A stretch of 64,000 bases of DNA from Stereocaulon alpinum. Taxonomy: Eukaryota > Ascomycota > Lecanoromycetes > Lecanorales > Stereocaulaceae. Where the stretch lies: contig JAEUBA010000025.1 in the NCBI GenBank assembly GCA_018257865.1, forward strand, positions 280,511 through 344,510. The letters are read 5' to 3'. The notes under the pieces are model-generated. The model was not told the origin of the DNA and did not search any database. It saw only the letters and a list, made by a program, of their open reading frames with translations. The stretch's first letter is position 1, and each line of letters starts with the position of its first letter. Position numbers and translations under genes: made by a program. This document shows, in pieces, positions 22,891 to 33,049 of the stretch.

Positions 22891-24615
22891 TCATACAACC
22901 TTTTCTCCGAAATGCTTTGCTGCTCTTGCCCGTTCAAGGCCCTCCACATCTTTCAAACACGGGGCGAACAGAAGCTCTCCCGTAGTGAGCTTGCGTATAG
23001 TTCCACCAACGACGATGATCCAGAGTAGCGTCACGGAGACGGAGAATATCTAGTCACGTCCAAATATCAGTTGATGTTCCATTCAATATTATCTCACTCG
23101 CCCTTACACACAGCTAGCCATTGATTGCCAACGAGGTATAATGAAGAATACGTACCGTGCCAAGCACATCGAAGAAAACTGATGGAATTTCTTTCCCCAG
23201 CGTCGTCGTTGACACTGTGAACACACCAAGGGGGAAAGTAAAGCCCCACCAGCCCATGTTGAACGGGAATTTGCTGCGGCTGATGCTGGCAAGCGCGAAG
23301 AACAGCCAGACAATGGCAAAGCCCCACATAATAAGCGCCATCAACCAGCCCACGACGTACAATATTTCACCGGCGCTACCGCCGGCCGCCTGAAGTGTTC
23401 GTGTCTTTGGAAAGATACGCAATGCCACCTTTCCCAGCTGCATGACGCCGAAGCCGCCTTGGCCCAATGGACCTAGCGGCAGAAACACGGAAACGATAAC
23501 TTCTCGTGGTGGTAGCTTATGTACGGTGAGACGTTGGAAATAGATAACCAAGACGACCATGGCAAGGGGGACACCAGTACCCCAGAGGATATAGGAAACT
23601 ACAACAGTCCACAACGCGTGATTAGGATTGGGTAGGACCTCGGCGACAACGCCTCCAGAAGCTGCTGCGACGATTGTTGCAACGATTGGCAACAGCCAAG
23701 CCGCTGTCATCGAGGAGAGCTCGGTCTTGTGGAAATACATACTGTGATAGAAAAGTGTCAATCTGCTGAACTATTCGGTTTGGAATGGAGGAATGGAAGC
23801 TTCTCCCGAAATACTCACATCACGAAAGGTAGGTAGAAGCAGGTGAAGACAGAAATCACAGCATCTATCCACCACAATACCCAAGCCTACTTCTGTTAGA
23901 ACCTTAGCTTGCAGGTCAGCACATCAACACTGCACTTACCAGGGTGGTAGCCCAAGCCCCCCATGCGGGCACGCAGACAAAGACAGTCATGTTGACAATC
24001 GTGGCGAGACCCATTGGGAATGTACCAAGAAAAAGTGATTGTGCTGGGTGGCGAATCATTGCGAACCAGATCTCTGGGTATATAGTGTAACGCAAAATCG
24101 ATGTAAGGAGAAAAACGCTAAAGAGAAACACATTTAGGGCGAAGATGATGACCGATATCCAATAGAGCCATATTCCGTTATAAGGCAGATTGTGGAGGAG
24201 TATTGATACAATGCCCGTGCCCATTATGACCGAAAACCATCTGATAAGGATTACACTTAGCCAATTTCTTTGGAGGATCGTATGGATTTTTCCATGCCCG
24301 AAGGCCTGCCAGGGAATTGTGCAACATCTAAGCTTACGATGGAGTGAAGTTCCTGATAACTTTTCTCCAACCTCGTTGTTCCTTCGGCGGTCCGGCCAAC
24401 TCCTCAGCCTTTTGTTGACGGAGCTCAGCCTCTGTTGGCTGCAGCCCACAGCCTGCGCCCGTGTCTTGATTCATGTTTTCTACTACGGGCTTGCTGAGGG
24501 TCTCTTGAGACGAATCGCGGATGGCAGCTGGAGAGGGTGGATTTTTCTTATTATATTGATTAATGCTACGTTGCACCTGGGCACATGTGCTCGCGCCTGA
24601 GGGATCCATATTCAT
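22891..24615 (-). CDS. SSU1: Sulfite efflux pump (TehA/SLAC1 family)
   Basis: Exons 24615-24338, 24240-23940, 23886-23819, 23741-23156 and 23049-22891 give 463 residues. A hydrophilic ~90-residue N-terminus precedes a ten-TM voltage-dependent anion channel/TehA fold opening with WFSVIMGTGIVSILLHNLPY, then HPAQSLFLGTFPMGLATIVN, MTAAWLLPIVATIVAAASGG, LPLGPLGQGGFGVMQLG and MGWWGFTFPLGVFTVSTTTL. This order is that of fungal Ssu1 plasma-membrane pumps that export sulfite, a detoxification and (in dermatophytes) keratin-degradation function. The last exon (VSVTLLWIIVVGGTIRKLT) completes TM10 and a charged C-tail. All phases add up, and each exon junction falls inside a conserved block. An internal ATG two codons downstream could also serve as start. 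Confidence 0.92.
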
Positions 24616-25129
24616 TCAAAGCGTTCCTAATTGCAGAAGGGGACGTCGGTGTATAAGAGAGTTTGTTTGCGAGGCAGTTCTAACGTTCGCATGGAAAAGC
24701 CGTTGTCCTTGGCTATATAGCGTTCTTAAAGCTCTCGATGAAATATGCACAGTGACGCTGCTTACCTCAATCCGAACCTTCCTGACTTTCGGAGCCAACG
24801 GAAGCTACTTCTAGCGAATGGCCGTTGTAACCTTATCTTGAATTACTACGTATTATTCCCGGTCCAGGGCTCGTCTCAACTGACACCCATGATGCTCCTG
24901 GATCGCGCTTCCGAATCTGCTTCATGTCAATTGTGCCTCCAATAATTATCAATTATCTCCTCCCGATACAAAATCACTTACTGCGGGGTAAGTTTCGTGC
25001 CCTTCGATATTGATACCAAGCCTACAACACCTGTAGCGGCGCCATCTAATCCTTTAAGATCCTTCAATCACTCCCAATTCATCTGCATCTTTGTACTTGC
25101 CAATTACATACCTCACGGCGACTGAGATA
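24616..25129. promoter_or_regulatory. Divergent intergenic region upstream of SSU1 and the 25.1-kb gene
   Basis: About 0.5 kb between two start codons facing away from each other; no coding sequence was recognised. Both promoters should lie here. Confidence 0.45.
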
Positions 25130-25713
25130 ATGTCCCAGGCAACCCTGCGCCACTTGGCGAGATGCGTTCCTCTTATCCGTCAAAGACAGCTCCTCTCCTC
25201 AACACCATTGAGAAGTCTCTGAACCCTCCAACCTCTTCGCAGTACAAAAGAGCAGCCATATCGACCTGCAGAGATTGACCAGGCCTGCGGCGTTCCTCAG
25301 GATTCGGTTGAGGCAGGGCCTCGCTCACCAGCCGGTGTTCTTGGGCCAGAGTTGTGGTAAGCATTGTTGGCCGAGCTCTTATGTTCGGATCTGTTCCTAT
25401 ACTGATCATACCATGCTGTCTACAGGGTTATCGGTCCCGTTGCGTTAAAGACCATCATTGGCCATTACTACTTTATCCCAAGCTCTGCTTCTAAATCCGG
25501 CCAAGCTATGCAAAAGAGAATTCTTGGTATGAACGTCGGACCATCTTCTACATAACCACTGCCTGATTCGTGACATAAGACTCGCGGAAGGCAGTAGAGT
25601 GGCGCGAAGGCGATAGGAAGGAAGAGGAGACTGATGCGGAGAAGATGGAGGAAGCGGAGCTCATCAGAAAGGCAGCAAGGGAAAAGAGAATGAAGGCGAC
25701 AAAGGCAAGATAG
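25130..25713 (+). CDS. Putative mitochondrial protein, reading frame broken by an in-frame TGA
   Basis: Exons 25130-25356, 25426-25526 and 25595-25713 form 149 codons including the final TAG. The first 30 codons look like a mitochondrial presequence (Arg-rich, no acidic residue: LRHLARCVPLIRQRQLLSST) but codon 31 (25220-25222) is TGA. The same frame then continues through KEQPYRPAEIDQACGVPQD, VLGPELWVIGPVALKTIIGH (hydrophobic), YYFIPSSASK and an acidic/basic helix REGDRKEEETDAEKMEEAEL to a Lys/Arg-rich end. Introns have proper donors (GTAAGC, GTATGA) and phases match, so the gene was recently functional or still is if translation begins elsewhere. A second frame in exon 1 (from an ATG at 25161) is open across the TGA but does not connect to the downstream exons. 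The family is unknown. Confidence 0.5.
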
Positions 25714-26827
25714 CGCCGGTTACTGCAAGAACACACCAAAAACGAGGATACGTTTTCCTTTACAATAGTGGGCATCGGTTGGTGACTAGGCGAACGGTGT
25801 CAATCTTGCAGGGTTGGACAGCGGCCTGGTCCAAGCTCTATTGAACCAGCCGTTTTATGAACTCTTAATGCGTCACAAACTTCACTATTTAGTGCGTGCT
25901 CATAAGTGCCCCTTCTACAGCTCGTTAGTAGCACGCTCGAGTCTTCCTCACACTTCTCGGAACATCAATATACCAGAAGCTTCAAGTTCGCAAGCCTCAG
26001 AAACTGCTGCTCGTGGGAAATCGGAATCCTTCCAGTGCCACAGATTGACTGAAGATCGCTACATTGATCTTTGCCAATTTGGCATCACCTATGCTCCACG
26101 CTAAGCCGCTACTGGACAATTGTTCGTGGGATTCAATTGGTTTCACGACTCTCTTCAGGATTGAATAAGAGATCAATACAAAGGAGTGTCTTGCCTGCTG
26201 CTGAGGAATGTACTCATGAGTGTTCGTATGAAACGGAAAGTGGAGATGAGCAGCGCATACTTAGCCGTGCTACGGACAAGGCAGGGAACTTTCAGTGTCC
26301 TAATCCACAATAGGACTTACCGGGTGTGGCATGTATGGGGTATGGGGTGTCGAGGGAAATTAATGGTCGCTGACTGAAAGAGTGCCTCGTCAGACTCGAG
26401 CATTAAGAACATATAGTGTTACCGGCTACTACTCAATTGACAACGAATCCACAGCATATGTATTGATTTGTCAACTTGATATCTGCGTAGATTGGATTTT
26501 CTAGCGACCGGAGTCAGCCGAAGAATCGTTATCAATTCGAAAAACCTACCTTGAAGTTCGTACTCAAACAACGTCCTCTGCGCTTTATCCTTTCAGCGAT
26601 GCTATGCAAGACTTCTAGCGTGTACAAGCAGGATCATGTCTAGATAAGAAGCCAGTCTAGACCATCTCTCAAGGTCGGGTTGCTTTCGGGTTTTTAGGCC
26701 GACGTCAGCGTCAAGAGCGGACAGGGCATGAGCTGTGCACGTTGCTGGAGATTTTACACTTTCTCTGTGCTCCGAACTATGGCAAGATTTCTTTGTCATC
26801 GACGACAATGCACGGACCAATTGGCTA
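25714..26827. other. Intergenic region, no convincing gene
   Basis: About 1.1 kb between two gene 3' ends. A 96-codon frame at 25814-26104 carries no recognisable motif and was not called. Confidence 0.4.
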
Positions 26828-27706
26828 TTAAGCCTCATTCGGGGATTCTACTCTGCAGCGGCCAGAAGCTCGCTGCTCGCTGCTCGCTGCAAGTCTGGTC
26901 CCGTTATGTTCGCTCCACATAAAACCTTCTTTCAACCAGCTCCATCCGACGTACGCTTTGAGCTCCTTATCCAAGGGTAAAACACGTTTCCACTCCGGTT
27001 CAAAGCCCTTCTCTGTCGCCCCTGTACCCAGCCAATCCTTCGCCAGCCCTCTCATCTCATCACGATGAAAGATGCGGAAGCTATCGAGGGCGTAGGGACC
27101 AACTCCTGGCAGGTGAGCAATCTCCCACTCGTTTTCTGTATCAGTTGCGAGAGATGTCAAAGGGTATCCTTTCCGGCGATATCGCCGTAATGGGGTGGGA
27201 GGATTTTCGATCCAGGTTCGTCCGAGAGCGATGCAGCGCCGGGCACGTATATTTTGCAGGCCTAAGGGTCGGAGGAGTGTGATGAGCTCTTCCAGGCAGG
27301 CTTCAGAAAGACTCTTGGGATTAGGATACTTCTCAATCAGGGCGGAAAAGACAGGTCGTGCTTGGATGCCAGAGGTTTGATTCCAGAGCATGGCTTGAAC
27401 AACAAGGAAATAGAGGTTGTGGGCGAGCTTTTCTTGTATCAACGGGAAAGTGTCCGCTCGAATACTTGGGAATGGGTGCCGGCTTTGCGGGCTGTATGGA
27501 GCATGTCTACTAAGTTTTCGTTGGCGATTCGGTTTCCGTGTTCCTTGCTGGCTTCCGTTTCTGGTCGTTTTTGTTTTGACTGAAGAGGTTTGGGATTGAG
27601 GCGTTTTCCGCAGCAATGCCGCACTACTTTTAGTCATAGAACGAGTGATTCGACGTCGAGAAGGAGGGTCAGACCCTGCTGGATCAGTGGAGACTTGTTT
27701 ACTCAT
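26828..27706 (-). CDS. MBD4-like HhH-GPD DNA glycosylase
   Basis: A single exon of 292 residues. The first ~75 residues are basic and Ser/Thr/Gln-rich, as expected for a nuclear, DNA-binding N-terminus. The HhH-GPD domain (residues ~85-265) includes LIQEKLAHNLYFLVVQAMLWNQTSG, LRPLGLQNIRA, the helix-hairpin-helix core HLPGVGPYALDSFRIF (about 198-213) and LPLDKELKAYVGW with the catalytic-position Asp at about 246. This Asp context matches MBD4 (mCpG mismatch glycosylase) rather than endonuclease III, which needs a Lys and usually a 4Fe-4S cluster; no such cysteines are present. MBD4-type enzymes remove T or U from G mismatches made by deamination of (methyl)cytosine. No methyl-CpG-binding domain is seen. 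Confidence 0.85.
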   Translation of the reverse strand: MSKQVSTDPAGSDPPSRRRITRSMTKSSAALLRKTPQSQTSSVKTKTTRNGSQQGTRKPNRQRKLSRHAPYSPQSRHPFPSIRADTFPLIQEKLAHNLYFLVVQAMLWNQTSGIQARPVFSALIEKYPNPKSLSEACLEELITLLRPLGLQNIRARRCIALGRTWIENPPTPLRRYRRKGYPLTSLATDTENEWEIAHLPGVGPYALDSFRIFHRDEMRGLAKDWLGTGATEKGFEPEWKRVLPLDKELKAYVGWSWLKEGFMWSEHNGTRLAASSEQRASGRCRVESPNEA

Positions 27707-28339
27707 GCTGGCAGCCCAAGGCGCACAGAGCCGTGTAGTGCGAGAGTAAGTCGAGTCGGCGCGTGTTACAGCAGAGAATGTAGTACAATATATATATATA
27801 GCAGTATCTGTGTTACGTTAACAATCCGAAGAGGAACAAGCTATCCCAAGACGCTGTCAATTGCGGAATTGTAAGATTACAGTTTGTCTAGGTAAGAGGA
27901 TGATCTCCTGAGACGTCAAATGGGCCCTGAAACGGCTCCTCCGAGACGGACTGAACCCGAGATTTCTGGGGACACCTCCAGCACTCTAGGCGAAACGCTA
28001 AGCTTTGTCTAGGGGGCAGCCTGGGCGGCCGAATGATGGTTGACAGGGGCGAGACCTTCCATGATGAGTCAGCACCCGCCCTCGGTCCGATCAGGTCGTC
28101 ATCTTCGTCATCGACACTGAACGGAATTAGCATCCACCCACTGTTATACTGAAGTAGTAGCTTCTATAGGATGCACTTTTTGAGATCAAGGCAACTCGCC
28201 ATCAATGAATATGCCCGTGTAGCGCTTCAAGCAAGGCTAGAGTGTACCCTCCACCCACGGTTACATTGAACGGCGCAAAGGGAACAAGTTGGAAACGGTT
28301 TGTGGTTGCAACTAGCCCGCAGCGTTCTCGACAGATCTT
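27707..28339. other. Intergenic region, no gene seen
   Basis: About 0.63 kb upstream of the glycosylase gene, with a short (TA)n stretch near 27789-27800. Nothing else was recognised. Confidence 0.45.
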
Positions 28340-28716
28340 TCATGCTTCAGAAATCTCTCGATCCGTAGAGGCATTTCTGCCTTGCCGCAAATCGAACCTT
28401 CTCATGTTGCATAAGAGAGCTTCGCGATCTTGCAGATTTTCTTCTAACGAGCAGTCATAGCGCAACACCGCTCGAGCATCGGCCAACATTAACTTACACA
28501 TCCCTTCATACTCGTGTTCACCAGTCGAGAAGTCCTCTGCTGAAAACAGCTCCAGGGCACAGGCTGTGTAACGCGCCTTCTCGCTCCTCTGCTTGAGCCA
28601 GTAGAGCATTGCTGCTTCCACACGTGGACCCCAAACTCTTGATCGATCAAATCATATCCGTCAAGAGTATCCACAGCCATTCTGAAGGCCATTTCTCTCC
28701 CTGTGGATTGTCTCAC
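28340..28716 (-). pseudogene. Frameshifted remnant of an unidentified gene
   Basis: Two adjacent frames read as one protein if a 1-nt shift is allowed near 28618: the upstream part MAFRMAVDTLDGYDLIDQEF then, in another frame, MLYWLKQRSEKARYTACALE continuing to a TAA/TGA-bounded end at 28340 with LMLADARAVLRYDCSLEEN. The downstream half is a plausible helical, acidic protein end. No domain is recognised, no canonical intron bridges the two frames, and no in-frame ATG starts the downstream half early. Related open segments continue upstream to about 28800. Could also be an unrecognised multi-exon gene. Confidence 0.3.
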
Positions 28717-29107
28717 GGCTTTTCTGGAACCGGTGGTGGATCAAACATCGCTGCAAGGAATGGCAGCGTCGCCGTCGAGGAAGATGCTCAAATCCACGAT
28801 ATGCCTGAATAGCTAACAAGACAGAGATTCGAGGTGAATTAAGATACCTTCAATGAATGTGCTAGTATGATTACAGTTCCGAAGGATGTAACGAGTGGAA
28901 AAAATCGATGTCATGGCAGTGTAGTCATGACAAGCCCTGGTTTGCCAAATTCTGGCTCAGAAACCACTAAACGCATCCTTTCATGCATACACGGTCAAAT
29001 CAGTAACATGCACAGAAGACCAAACCTGTTCTAATTCGTTATTACAGCTCCAGAGCCCATTGATTCAAATTCAGTGAATGTCCGCACGGCCGCAATGTGC
29101 AATTCGA
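28717..29107. other. Spacer, possible further pieces of the 28.4-kb remnant
   Basis: A short open segment (VDLSIFLDGDAAIP, minus strand, around 28750-28800) could belong to the decayed gene. Otherwise nothing was seen. Confidence 0.3.
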
Positions 29108-29908
29108 TTAAACTCCCAAAGTCCCATCGACACGGTAAATGAACCCTTCCCTCATCTCTTCGAGATGACCCTCTCCCAAGTTCGCCCACGCGTCTGGCCC
29201 GGGGACGCTACGAACATATCCGAAGCGTCCATGACGCATATAGTATTGTCCCTTAGCTTCAAGGGCATGCCACCTACAAGTATCTTAGTCAGCAAATCTG
29301 TTCAGTAACAAGGACAGGAGTGTTGAGATGGTTTCAACAATGCATCTTAGGGCATCCCTCTCCGAAGATACACGACACGGGAAGGCACTATACTTACTGC
29401 ACGCCTCCATTCTCGATCTTGACCAGGATTGGCGTAGAAGTTTCGAAAGCGGGCCCATAGTGTTTGATGATATTTGGGTCGATGATGTTCTCCAAGTCGA
29501 CAGGGTTGTTAGAATAGCCCTTGGGAATTTGATGCTTGGGAAGCTTGTGCCAAACGAATGTTGACTGGGAACACATACGCATTAGCAAGCGAACCAACGA
29601 GTCTGCTAGCATAGGAGAGGATCCCTTACTGATACTTCTTTTTTCAAGAGCATAGGGTAGCTCTGGGTCGTTGCCACGGGATCCTCGGAATTGTGGGCAC
29701 GAAGATTCACACCTTTATAGGCTGGCATAGATTCTATTGGTGCTTCGGCCATCGCCATTGGATTCTTGCGGGCGAATGTGTCCAGATCAACGCAAGTAAA
29801 GGCAGACAGGTCAACGGATGTGTTGAGCGCACGGATACTCGATGGTGGATTGCCGAGTACTGGGGCTGTTGGCTTCCATTTGATCAAGCTGAGGGAGCGA
29901 CGGTACAT
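29108..29908 (-). CDS. Unidentified 203-residue protein
   Basis: Exons 29908-29630, 29564-29398 and 29273-29108 (introns of 65 and 124 nt) give 203 residues; phases 0 and 2 are consistent and both donors are strong (GTAAGG, GTAAGT). The N-terminus MYRRSLSLIKWKPTAPVLG is basic and could be a mitochondrial presequence or a membrane-proximal stretch. The body is globular: STFVWHKLPKHQIPKGYSNN, TPILVKIENGGVQWHALEAK, GQYYMRHGRFGYVRSVPGPD and a C-terminal FIYRVDGTLGV. No signal peptide, membrane helix or known motif is visible. Repeated aromatic and glycine positions suggest a beta-rich fold. The function is unknown. Confidence 0.7.
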
Positions 29909-31543
29909 TCTGTTAGGGATGGCGAGTCTGCTTGCGGTGGTACTTGCGTGGTATGGAAGTATTTCTGGTAAACAGCTGATTGTATTGATTCGTGTCTATC
30001 TGTGGGATTGTAGGAGGGAAGGATGGGCTCCAATTATCAGGGGATTTGATAGTCGAGGAACAAAGTGTCAAGTGAATGTACTGAATCGCAGCATATGTCA
30101 TGTATTAAAGAATGACTTCCGGTGTTACAATTTGAAGCATGATTTGCTGCACGTCTCACTAACATAGTGTTTTGGAGTGGCGGGGAGAGCCAGGCTCTAC
30201 AGACTTCTCCCCTTAAGGTGTCACAACTACATTTAGCCACGCTGGCGCTGTGACTGTGTGTATACAAGACCAAGGCGCATTAGACTTTTTCAACTGGTCG
30301 AAGCTATTGGAGTAGGAATACGATTTCCCAAAGGTGAAAAGGTATAATCGCGAATATAGTAAAGCAATGGTCTCTGAAGGCCGGATACCACTTTGAGGAG
30401 ACAGTTCATTTACCAGGATCGAGTGTACTTGGACTTCAGCAAGTGAAGTTGTGTGTTGTAATTTGTTCTCAAAGCAAAACACCACTTAAGAACGAAATAA
30501 CACAAATCACGCAGCTATGGTCTGTCGAACTATTGTTCCTGAATGCCATAGCTGCTTTCACCACTCATAATTGGAAAAGTAACCAGAATGACTGAGCGGA
30601 CTCGTCGTCAAAGTACCGAGGCTGCCTCGTCAAAAACAAGAAAAGCTCCATGCATGGCCGTTACAAGTAAGCCCTAAGAGTGCGAATAGTGACTTAACCT
30701 GGGGGTCTCGTAGGGCACTTCTAGGGCTCACGTTCCCGTGCTTCTCCGGGATGCTATGAAATCATACTGCTTCTTGACGAGGGGCCATAGAGAGCTTGCC
30801 AAAAAAATCTTCCGAATGCTTGACTGGGAAGGCCATAATCGCTCACCTCCAAGGTCACCTAAATCCGAGACTATGTCCCGAAGTCCGAGTATTTCAACTC
30901 AAGTTTGTTCACATATGTCCCAGGAATAGCGCTTGTGAGTCAGAAAGAGATTGGCTAAATACGCGTTGAGTATCTCTGTTGTACAAACCTCGACTCAGGG
31001 GCGCTAAAACTCAGACCCTAGAACGAAGTGCTTAGCGGTGCAAAGGTCACCTATACATAACCTCGAATTTTTAATATCTGGTCTCGGTACGATATGCCCG
31101 GAGGGTGCGGTAGTGGCGGCGAATTCTGTGCATCTATTGTGGTTACTCTAAAATAATAAGGGTAATTTGTAGATTCTTTAATAGGGGGTGCCGGCTACTT
31201 ATGTGCTCTAGGTGGTGGCGCGCTAGCGGTTGACTAAGCAACAGGCCTGAGAGCTGATATTCCATCGGGTTAGCATATAGTGGGCACGGAGTACATGTCA
31301 CAGCTTAGGGGTGCGGAGTATCAAAGACCTTCGAGGGCTGCCTTAAGCCAATCTGGGGCCAGGTTGGACCCTACCGCATGGCCCGGTCAATCACGCGCGC
31401 CATCTCGATGAGAAGGCTCTTGCCAGCAGTGACCTTCGTCTACATGCTAATGGTTGGTCAGCATGGTCGGGGTTTGCCATAATCTACGACAGTTCTCGGA
31501 GATACGGGACCTAATTTCCGGCGTGAAGAGATCGGTCACCGAG
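29909..31543. other. Long intergenic region, no gene seen
   Basis: About 1.6 kb upstream of both the 203-residue protein gene and the aldo-keto reductase gene. No convincing frame or RNA gene was recognised. Confidence 0.45.
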
Positions 31544-31551
31544 TATAAATA
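31544..31551 (+). promoter_or_regulatory. TATA box of the aldo-keto reductase gene
   Basis: TATAAATA, 80 nt before the ATG at 31631, followed by a C/T/A-rich leader without upstream ATG. Position and sequence fit a fungal TATA element of a regulated gene. Confidence 0.6.
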
Positions 31552-31630
31552 AGTTTGGCAGGCCCCAAGGGCATCCGTTTTCTTTCACCTTTGATAACAC
31601 TCCCAACAACCTTTCGAAACCTAAGACATA

Positions 31631-32770
31631 ATGGCATTTGCACCGTCTGAGAAGCCCAAGAGCCTGCTCGGCTACCATCGCATCCTTTCCCCTACCGCAG
31701 GTGTCCGAGTCTCGCCGTTATGCCTAGGTGCAATGAATTTCGGCGATGCCTGGAAAGATTTTCTGGGGGAGTGTGACAAGGAGACGACGTTTAAGATCTT
31801 AGACTACTTTTACGAGAACGGCGGTAATTTCATCGATACAGCGAACAACTACCAGGCAGAAGAAAGCGAGGCCTGGATTGGCGACTGGTTGGCAGCCCGC
31901 CAAAACCGCGATCAGATGGTCATCGCCACCAAATTTACAACCACTTATCCAGCTGCGCCTGTGAAGATCAAATCAAACTATCAGGGCAATCATTCCAAGA
32001 GCCTACGTGTCTCCTTGGAGGCCAGCCTAAAGAAACTCCAAACGAGCTACATCGATCTCCTATACGTCCACTGGTGGGACTTCTCCACATCCATTCCTGA
32101 GATCATGCATTCTCTTCACCACATGGTTGTCTCTGGAAAGGTTCTCTATCTCGGCATCAGCGACACTCCCGCCTGGATTGTGAGCAAAGCAAACGAGTAC
32201 GCTAGACAACAAGGCCTTACCCAGTTCAGCGTCTATCAAGGCTGGTGGAGCGCTGCGAACAGGGATTTTGAGCGCGACATTATTCCCATGTGTGAATCTG
32301 AAGGAATGGCATTGGCTCCGTGGGGATCTCTCGGTAGGGGCATGTTCATGACTCCGGAGGACTTCGAGAAGAAAAATGAAGGCCGCACTGGCAAGCAGCC
32401 TGAGAACGTCAAGAAAGTTGCTGCCACTCTGGCAGACATCGCAAAGAGGAAAGACACGCAAATTACCAGCGTTGCATTGGCATATGTGATGCACAAATCG
32501 CCTTACGTCTTCCCAATTGTAGGTGGACGCAAGATCGAGCATCTCAAGAGCAACATCGGGGGCTTGGGCATCGAACTTAGTGACAGAGAGATTGATGAGA
32601 TCGAAGATGCTGCCCCTTTTGATGTTGGCTTTCCATTAAGCTTCCTGTTTGGGTATGGTGGTCAGAAATACAGTAGCCGCATGACAACCAGTGACTTGCC
32701 TTTCGTCAAACCAGCCGGATCTTTGGACGTTGTGCAGAAGACCAAGCCGCCGAAGCCTCATAAAGATTGA
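31631..32770 (+). CDS. Aldo-keto reductase (aryl-alcohol dehydrogenase / norsolorinate reductase-like)
   Basis: A single exon of 379 residues. The AKR catalytic tetrad is in place: Asp69 and Tyr74 (NFIDTANNYQ), Lys101 (VIATKFT) and His147 (LLYVHWWDF). RVSPLCLGAMNFGDAW is the N-terminal strand, and the NADPH-binding end includes PIVGGRKIEHLKSNIGGL. Sequence style and length match the fungal AKR9 group (aryl-alcohol dehydrogenases, NorA of aflatoxin synthesis), which reduce aromatic or polyketide aldehydes and ketones with NADPH in the cytosol. No polyketide synthase is in the window, so general aldehyde reduction is as likely as secondary metabolism. A TATA box and single-exon structure suggest an inducible gene. 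It converges on the aminotransferase gene. Confidence 0.92.
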   Translation: MAFAPSEKPKSLLGYHRILSPTAGVRVSPLCLGAMNFGDAWKDFLGECDKETTFKILDYFYENGGNFIDTANNYQAEESEAWIGDWLAARQNRDQMVIATKFTTTYPAAPVKIKSNYQGNHSKSLRVSLEASLKKLQTSYIDLLYVHWWDFSTSIPEIMHSLHHMVVSGKVLYLGISDTPAWIVSKANEYARQQGLTQFSVYQGWWSAANRDFERDIIPMCESEGMALAPWGSLGRGMFMTPEDFEKKNEGRTGKQPENVKKVAATLADIAKRKDTQITSVALAYVMHKSPYVFPIVGGRKIEHLKSNIGGLGIELSDREIDEIEDAAPFDVGFPLSFLFGYGGQKYSSRMTTSDLPFVKPAGSLDVVQKTKPPKPHKD

Positions 32771-33049
32771 TACAAAAGTGTAAGAATCTCCGATTGAGAC
32801 GTTGTCTGCTTGCGCTAGTAGAGCTGCGCAAGGTCGACGGTACTGGATTCGGTCTTCTTCGCTCGGACTCGATCATTTTTGCTTACGGGAGCTACGAAAG
32901 AACGTCGTTCTGGCTATGGCACGATCATTATATGCGTCGAAAACTTGATAACAGCAATGAAACATCCTCAATTTGAGTGGTTGACAAAGCGATGGAGATG
33001 CTCAACGATCTGTGAATTTATACCATGGTCTCTTGACCTCATTTTCCTT

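Noticed and set aside
32060..32542. Minus-strand 160-codon frame inside the aldo-keto reductase gene
   Set aside because: Shadow of a well-identified single-exon gene; no motif of its own.
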